Source: CAVVGZ01 sp963747965
Lineage (GTDB): Bacteria; Chloroflexota; Anaerolineae; Anaerolineales; Anaerolineaceae
Length of the DNA stretch: 64,000 nt
Direction of reading: 5' to 3'
NCBI GenBank assembly: GCA_963747965.1
Contig: CAVVGZ010000005.1
Coordinates: 124,001-188,000, forward strand
Below, piece after piece: positions 59,533 to 64,000 of this stretch. The notes under the pieces are model-generated. The model saw only the letters and a list, made by a program, of their open reading frames with translations, was not told where the DNA came from and did not search any database. The translations under genes and the position numbers were made by a program. Each line of letters begins with the position of its first letter. The stretch's first letter is position 1.

Positions 59533-60362
59533 TTCTCGGTCAGGTTTTTCCATTCTTCAATGGTGATTGTCTCGGCTCTTCGCATCGGATCGATTCCAGA
59601 TATATTTAGTAGCTTTACAACTTCATTGGAAGGCATTCTTAGTCCTGCGGCTAAGGCGTTGCGCAGGGTTTTTCTTTTCTGGCTGAATCCAGCCCTGGCG
59701 ATTACGAAAAATGTGTCCAGTTTGTCAGGAGAAATTAAGGGGATTGCATGAAGGTCTACCCTCAATATTGCTGAATCAACATCGGGAACGGGGAAAAATG
59801 CGCCTGCTGGAATCTTCCCAACAATTTTGGGATTTCCAAAAACCTGGACACTCAGGGAAAGCATGCTGGAATCTCCAGGAAGTGCACAAATACGTTGTGC
59901 GACTTCCTGCTGAATGGTCAAAACAATTTTTTCCGGTTTACTGGTTGTTTCCAATAAATGACGGATTATGGCTGAGGTGATGTTATAGGGGATGTTAGCA
60001 ACAACATAATAACCTGAATCCGGAATGAGGTCAGACGGAATGATCTTAAGAATATCCCCTTGAACAATTTCCACATTCTGGAAGGGCTCAAGAACCTCAT
60101 TAAGGACTGGTATCATCTTTCGGTCCAGTTCAACGGCAATCACTTTACTTGCTTTCTGGCATAAAACACGGGTCAAGCTGCCTAAACCGGGACCAATTTC
60201 CAGGACTACACGACCTTGAAGATCACCAGCAGCATCGGAAACTTTTTCCAGGGCATGGTTATCCACAAGAAAATTTTGCCCGAGGCTCTTCTTTGGAAAC
60301 AAATGGTAATGCTTCAGCAGGCTTTGTACTTTGAGGGGTGTAAGTTTCAGGGCAGGATCCAT
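59511..60362 (-). CDS. rsmA: 16S rRNA (adenine1518/1519-N6)-dimethyltransferase
   Basis: About 283 residues from ATG 60362. The KsgA signature block is KKSLGQNFLVDNHALEKV. The SAM site is VVLEIGPGLGSLTRVL and the catalytic NIPY (VVANIPYNITSAIIRHLLE) is intact. The C-terminal domain AFFPVPDVDSAILRV and FSQKRKTLRNAL is present. It dimethylates two adenines in the 3' end of 16S rRNA. The frame extends to 60416, but the start at 60362 (MDPALKLTPLKVQ) overlaps the yabE stop by only 16 bp. It is translated after yabE, as in Firmicutes, but without rnmV in between. Confidence 0.95.
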   Translation of the reverse strand: MDPALKLTPLKVQSLLKHYHLFPKKSLGQNFLVDNHALEKVSDAAGDLQGRVVLEIGPGLGSLTRVLCQKASKVIAVELDRKMIPVLNEVLEPFQNVEIVQGDILKIIPSDLIPDSGYYVVANIPYNITSAIIRHLLETTSKPEKIVLTIQQEVAQRICALPGDSSMLSLSVQVFGNPKIVGKIPAGAFFPVPDVDSAILRVDLHAIPLISPDKLDTFFVIARAGFSQKRKTLRNALAAGLRMPSNEVVKLLNISGIDPMRRAETITIEEWKNLTENYLSRSR

Positions 60363-61735
60363 GGTACATCCGCAGGAGCAGGGGTTAAGAAATAAAGGGT
60401 GGTATCCTGGCTCCAATTAACGAAATCATCATCACTGTAACCCAGATCAATCCAGCGTTTTCCGGGTATTCCACTACCGACATCAGCGATAACCGCCCGT
60501 CCATAACCAGGAACATACACTTCATGCCCTCCAAAACTCAGGAACCATTGGTAGGTTACCCCGATTACACCTATTTTTACCGGCAGACCGAGGGATGTGC
60601 CCGAGTGGCATGTATCCGAGCCTGAACGGCAGGGGGAATAGGAGGTTGCATACACAGGAACTGCCCGGTAATATTCAATTACTCCATCAGGTGTCTCCAA
60701 AGTGTGGGGAACTATTTGTGTTCCATACCCGATTATTGAATTAACGGGTTGGCGAGCCTCCCATTCTTTTTCGGTCTGGCGGGATGTTTCCTTTCCGTTT
60801 TCATATCTAATTCTCTGGCTGGAAATTTTTAGGCCGGGTTGTCCTGTTTCTAAAAATCTTTCCTGATCTAATTCCAATTCGGGGTCCTGAATATACTCGG
60901 TTTGTATTGGGATAAGAGTTTCTTGCAGCAAGACCTCTTCCGAAACACGCACTACTTGAATCTTCCTATCTTCTGGCAGGCGATCCAATTCACCTGGAAT
61001 ACTATAATCCAAACCCTGTAATGCGACACCTGCGTCCTGCAAGGCTGCTCCGACAGTTTCCGCGGTCGATAGACCGGATAGGATAAGATCACCAGCGATA
61101 ATGGTAAAGGGTTTAGCCTTTTCAAGGATTATGGTTAGATTTTCCTCAACCTGTTCGTTCGATGAAGGATTCAGGCGGTCGGAGAGGCTGGTGATGATTC
61201 CTTGTTCCCAAAGGGTATGGCCGACTGTAGGGGCAGCAGTATAAAGGGAAAAATCTTTGTCCTCGTAAACGATTTTTACTGGTATGGCAGTATCAACCTG
61301 CAGGAGAATGGATTTAATATCCGGAAGGGGCTTATTGGCATCGATTACAGCACCATTCCAGCGGATTTTGTCACCAGGATATAAGCGAACACCACCTTCT
61401 TGCAGGATATTGCCAGGAAGGTTTTCAGTTGTGTAAAAAATTTCTGACAATGCGGATTGCGGGGTCCATACCTGTACCTGTTTCGCTGTTGTAATTACGA
61501 TGGTTGGTTTCCAGCCGATCAGATGGCTGACAGCTGGCAGGATCCGGTCTGCATGCCTGGTTTGGATACCGGAATCGGCTAGTGCTCCGCCAACAGTAAG
61601 TGCACGGCTATTTATTGAAATGGATTGGCCGTCCTTGAGGATGGTCACGCTCCGATTTGCGCCGAAATAAATCAAGGCCAAACCAGATATTATTAATATG
61701 ACAGAAAAGATGATGCGGTTTTTCTTATTTACCAT
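60347..61735 (-). CDS. yabE: YabE-like protein: ubiquitin-like DUF348 repeats, G5, 3D domain
   Basis: 462 residues. A membrane anchor (FSVILIISGLALIYFGA) precedes three DUF348-like segments (VTILKDGQSISINSRALTVG; VQVWTPQSALSEIFYTTEN; VKIVYEDKDFSLYTAAPTVG and a further one). A G5 domain follows (EEVLLQETLIPIQTEYIQDP), then a C-terminal domain with YATSYSPCRSGSDTCHSGT and VIADVGSGIPGKRWIDLG, of the 3D (double-psi barrel) type with its Asp residues. Related proteins act on peptidoglycan, as in resuscitation-promoting or stationary-phase lytic enzymes. The yabE-rsmA order is a Firmicutes-type linkage. A Cys pair in the 3D region may form a disulfide. Confidence 0.9.
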   Translation of the reverse strand: MVNKKNRIIFSVILIISGLALIYFGANRSVTILKDGQSISINSRALTVGGALADSGIQTRHADRILPAVSHLIGWKPTIVITTAKQVQVWTPQSALSEIFYTTENLPGNILQEGGVRLYPGDKIRWNGAVIDANKPLPDIKSILLQVDTAIPVKIVYEDKDFSLYTAAPTVGHTLWEQGIITSLSDRLNPSSNEQVEENLTIILEKAKPFTIIAGDLILSGLSTAETVGAALQDAGVALQGLDYSIPGELDRLPEDRKIQVVRVSEEVLLQETLIPIQTEYIQDPELELDQERFLETGQPGLKISSQRIRYENGKETSRQTEKEWEARQPVNSIIGYGTQIVPHTLETPDGVIEYYRAVPVYATSYSPCRSGSDTCHSGTSLGLPVKIGVIGVTYQWFLSFGGHEVYVPGYGRAVIADVGSGIPGKRWIDLGYSDDDFVNWSQDTTLYFLTPAPADVPWILP

Positions 61736-61977
61736 TTAAAGTTGATTGTATCAAATTCTCTCCGGGGGAGCCTGCTAATCGAAGAGGAAGTTTCATCCTG
61801 AAAAATGCAAAAGAAATATTTATCCATATTATTCCACCAGTTCTTTGTTTCATAGAACAGGTTTAAAAATCCTGGATATGACTCTAATTTTTTCTGGAGG
61901 CTGGATATTAAGGAAAAACCCCTCACAATTCTGAAGGGATAAATACCTGTGTGAGGGGAAAATGGAATTTTGATGTG

Positions 61978-62050
61978 TGCCGAGACGCAGGATCGAACTG
62001 CGGACACCATGATTTTCAGTCATGTGCTCTACCAGCTGAGCTATCTCGGC
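61978..62050 (-). tRNA. tRNA-Phe (GAA)
   Basis: Minus-strand cloverleaf: acceptor GCCGAGA/TCTCGGC, D arm GCTC...GAGC, anticodon loop CTGAAAA (GAA), T arm CGCAG-TTCGATC-CTGCG, discriminator A. CCA is not encoded. Confidence 0.96.
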
Positions 62051-62066
62051 TTATTAATGTTGCGTC

Positions 62067-62095
62067 ATTTTAACGTTTTGTCTATCCCTTGTCAA
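62067..62095 (-). promoter_or_regulatory. Promoter of tRNA-Phe
   Basis: On the minus strand, TTGACA, 17 nt, TAAAAT. The mature tRNA begins 17 bp after the -10 box. Confidence 0.8.
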
Positions 62096-62339
62096 GTTTT
62101 TATTTGGGTTCTGTAATTGGGTTCAATATAATACGATCTAAAGGTGGTATATCACCGACACCGATAAAAAATTGGTTCCAATGGGGTGGAAAAAAGATGA
62201 GTGTATAATGCAAATCATAACATGTTGTATAGGATAGGAAATTACCGCAGCAAACCGATATATACCTTAAAATAATACTCTAAAAAAATCCAGGAAAAAT
62301 TATTGAAATTGAATTCCTTATTTAAAATGATGGAGCCAT

Positions 62340-63473
62340 ATGAAAAAGTTGATTATTGCCCCGGATTCTTATAAAGGTTCCCTAACTGCAAAGGAAATTT
62401 GTGACATAATCGGGGATGTTGCCCAGGTGAATTTTCCTGAGCTCGAGATCATTAAACTACCAATAGCGGATGGGGGTGAAGGGCTGGTAGATGCACTGTT
62501 ATTTGCCGAAATTGGTGAGAAAGTCTTTGTTCGTGTAAAAGACCCGCTTTGGCGGGATATTGAGGCTTCCTATGGGATTTTAGCCAATGGTACCGCAGTC
62601 ATTGAGATGGCAGCTGCTTCCGGTCTGCCACTTTTGAAGAACAGTGAACGAAATGTGTTGGAGGCAACGACATACGGAACAGGGCAGCTCATCAAGGACG
62701 CTCTGGAGAGGGGTTGCCGCGAGTTTATCCTGGGTCTGGGAGGCAGCGCCACCAATGATGGGGGGGCTGGTGCTGCCGGCGCACTGGGAATTCAGTACAT
62801 CGGGCGGGACCAAAAGATAATATATTCGGGTAAGGACCTCCGCTCATTGGTACGGATTGATGATTCGGGGATTTTCGAAAAAATTAAACATGCTCAATTT
62901 ACCATTGCTTGTGATGTTACCAATCCTCTCTATGGTTCCAATGGAGCCGCATCTGTTTACGGCCCGCAAAAAGGGGCAAGTTTGCAGGACGTCATCCAGT
63001 TGGATGAGGGTTTAAGAAACCTGGCGGAGGTGGTCATGAGACAAACAGGTGTTGATTTACAGACCATCCCGGGAACCGGGGCAGCCGGGGGCATGGTGGT
63101 ACCCTTTTTGATCTTTACCAATGCCAGGGTAAGGCGTGGTTTGGATGTCGTACTGGACACCATAAATTTTGACCGCCATCTTCAAGGATGCGACCTGGTC
63201 ATCACCGGGGAAGGCCGGACAGACTATCAAAGCAGCATGGGGAAAGCACTATCTGGAATCGGACTGCGGGCGATGGCAAAGGGTATCCCGGTAATTGCGA
63301 TATCGGGTGCCCTGCAAAGTGGATATGAAGGCCTTTATGAAAGCGGTATCTCAGCTTTCTTTTCAACCTGCAGGGAGATTCTTTCCCTGGATACTGCTAT
63401 GGCCAACGCCGCGGAAAATTTGCGAAATACTGCCGGAGATGTTTTCCGGCTTATAAAATTGGGACTTTCTTAA
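62340..63473 (+). CDS. Glycerate kinase (GarK/GlxK type)
   Basis: 377 residues, intact. The N-terminus is IIAPDSYKGSLTAKEICDII; IADGGEGLVDALLF is the glycine-rich substrate/ATP region; FILGLGGSATNDGGAGAAGALG and GTGAAGGMVVPFLIF are further family blocks, and CDLVITGEGRTDYQSSMGKA is the C-terminal signature. It phosphorylates D-glycerate to 2-phosphoglycerate (this type), feeding glycolate or sugar-acid carbon into glycolysis. ATG 62340 follows GGAGCC. A tartronate-semialdehyde-reductase-like enzyme is found at 30307, not adjacent. Confidence 0.95.
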   Translation: MKKLIIAPDSYKGSLTAKEICDIIGDVAQVNFPELEIIKLPIADGGEGLVDALLFAEIGEKVFVRVKDPLWRDIEASYGILANGTAVIEMAAASGLPLLKNSERNVLEATTYGTGQLIKDALERGCREFILGLGGSATNDGGAGAAGALGIQYIGRDQKIIYSGKDLRSLVRIDDSGIFEKIKHAQFTIACDVTNPLYGSNGAASVYGPQKGASLQDVIQLDEGLRNLAEVVMRQTGVDLQTIPGTGAAGGMVVPFLIFTNARVRRGLDVVLDTINFDRHLQGCDLVITGEGRTDYQSSMGKALSGIGLRAMAKGIPVIAISGALQSGYEGLYESGISAFFSTCREILSLDTAMANAAENLRNTAGDVFRLIKLGLS

Positions 63474-63514
63474 TAATTTCAGCTGGATATGAAGGGTAAA
63501 ATAATTCGGGGGGT

Positions 63515-63999
63515 CTATCTGAAAAAGATATTCATTCCGGATTTTATGGCTTGCCAATTTCCCTGGAATGCCAGTGATATCTCTGTATGAGGCGAAAAAC
63601 CGCACATCGGGCAGTTTTTATCTGCCCGTCCTTTCAAGTAACAGCCATGGGTAATGCTGTTGTCAGGGTTGGCATTATCAACGAGCCAGTCCAGGCAGCG
63701 CCATTGATTTCTTTTTAATGCGATGAGCGCGGCATACAGAATTAAGGATGGGATACCCATTTTTTTTCATCTGAATAATTTGCTCAAGCAGTTTTTCCCG
63801 CTTATCAAAGGGCAGGAATAGACCCGCTTGATGGTTATATGGATAGAAGAATTGGATCGTCATCCCCCTGGTTTCTTTGGATAGGAACTCAATTAATTCA
63901 GGGATTTCCCCGTAATTTTGGTTATTAATGGTGATATGGGCAAATAATTTGGGATGTTCGGATTGGCGGATATTATCCATTACACGATCGAAAATATTG
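63515..63999 (-). CDS. C-terminal part of a radical SAM-type protein, 5' cut by window edge, one frame break
   Basis: The frame enters from beyond 64000 (NIFDRVMDNIRQS) and runs as HPKLFAHITINNQNYGEIPE, then TIQFFYPYNHQAGLFLPFDK. These are typical of the second half of a radical SAM barrel in small single-domain proteins. After a break near 63745 it continues as AALIALKRNQWRCLDWLVDN, with Cys residues in THGCYLKGRADKNCPMCGF that may bind an extra cluster. The N-terminal C-x3-C-x2-C lies outside the window. It converges on the glycerate kinase gene. Confidence 0.6.
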
Positions 64000-64000
64000 G

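Overview
The window looks like a chromosomal segment of a Chloroflexota bacterium, probably class Anaerolineae. This is inferred from gene content, not from a marker-gene tree. Pointers are a sortase protein carrying an LP-x-TGFAPG element, a quinate-5-dehydrogenase-like/NTP-transferase/PAP2 operon, an FmdB zinc ribbon, a tungsten-type aldehyde oxidoreductase, a Gram-positive-style yabE-rsmA pair and a T-box in front of valS. Several promoters have a textbook sigma-A shape with a 17-nt spacer: those of valS, tRNA-Lys, tRNA-Phe, tRNA-Sec and a radical SAM gene.

Layout: 1-2 kb, end of an unknown gene and ygiQ. 2.06-18.0 kb (minus strand), a nonribosomal peptide synthetase line read from 17997 down to 2056: an acyl/aryl-AMP ligase-carrier loader, then four C-A-PCP modules on genes that overlap by ATGA, ending in a thioesterase. 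Three of these genes begin with a TubC-like docking domain. The reading frames are cut by roughly twenty single-base indels. A direct repeat of about 1.6-2.2 kb spans two gene borders and duplicates a docking pair. 18.7-21.5 kb, a CDF metal exporter, a hemerythrin protein and tRNA-Lys, tRNA-Gly and tRNA-Cys. 21.8-28.8 kb, an orphan sugar-binding lipoprotein, a NUDIX hydrolase, T-box/valS and a large protein with a nucleoside-phosphorylase-like C-terminus. 29-36 kb, mscL, a membrane HhH protein, a beta-hydroxyacid dehydrogenase, a membrane glycosyltransferase and a three-gene operon of unknown pathway. 36-44 kb, an ATP-grasp ligase, tRNA-Sec, a site-2 protease, a D-threonine-aldolase-like enzyme, plsC, a UDG-linked radical SAM gene and an AOR-family enzyme. 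44.6-48 kb, rhomboid, gmk, fmdB and a metallopeptidase. 48-53.6 kb, a MacA/MacB-type exporter followed by a sortase fused to ELWxxDGT-like repeats. 53.8-64 kb, a SerA-like dehydrogenase, an M32 carboxypeptidase, an LLM flavin oxidoreductase, an L,D-transpeptidase, a polyprenol-phosphate mannosyltransferase, rsmA and yabE, tRNA-Phe, a glycerate kinase and a truncated radical SAM gene.

The two most interesting parts are the NRPS line and the sortase protein. In the NRPS line, near-identical docking tails and identical docking domains could allow skipped or repeated modules. The sortase carries an LPATG sorting motif directly before its own catalytic domain and is transcribed with a MacAB-like exporter. 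Single-base frame breaks also occur elsewhere, in valS, plsC, the LLM gene and others, often at homopolymers. At least part of the NRPS damage may therefore be sequence error rather than true decay.
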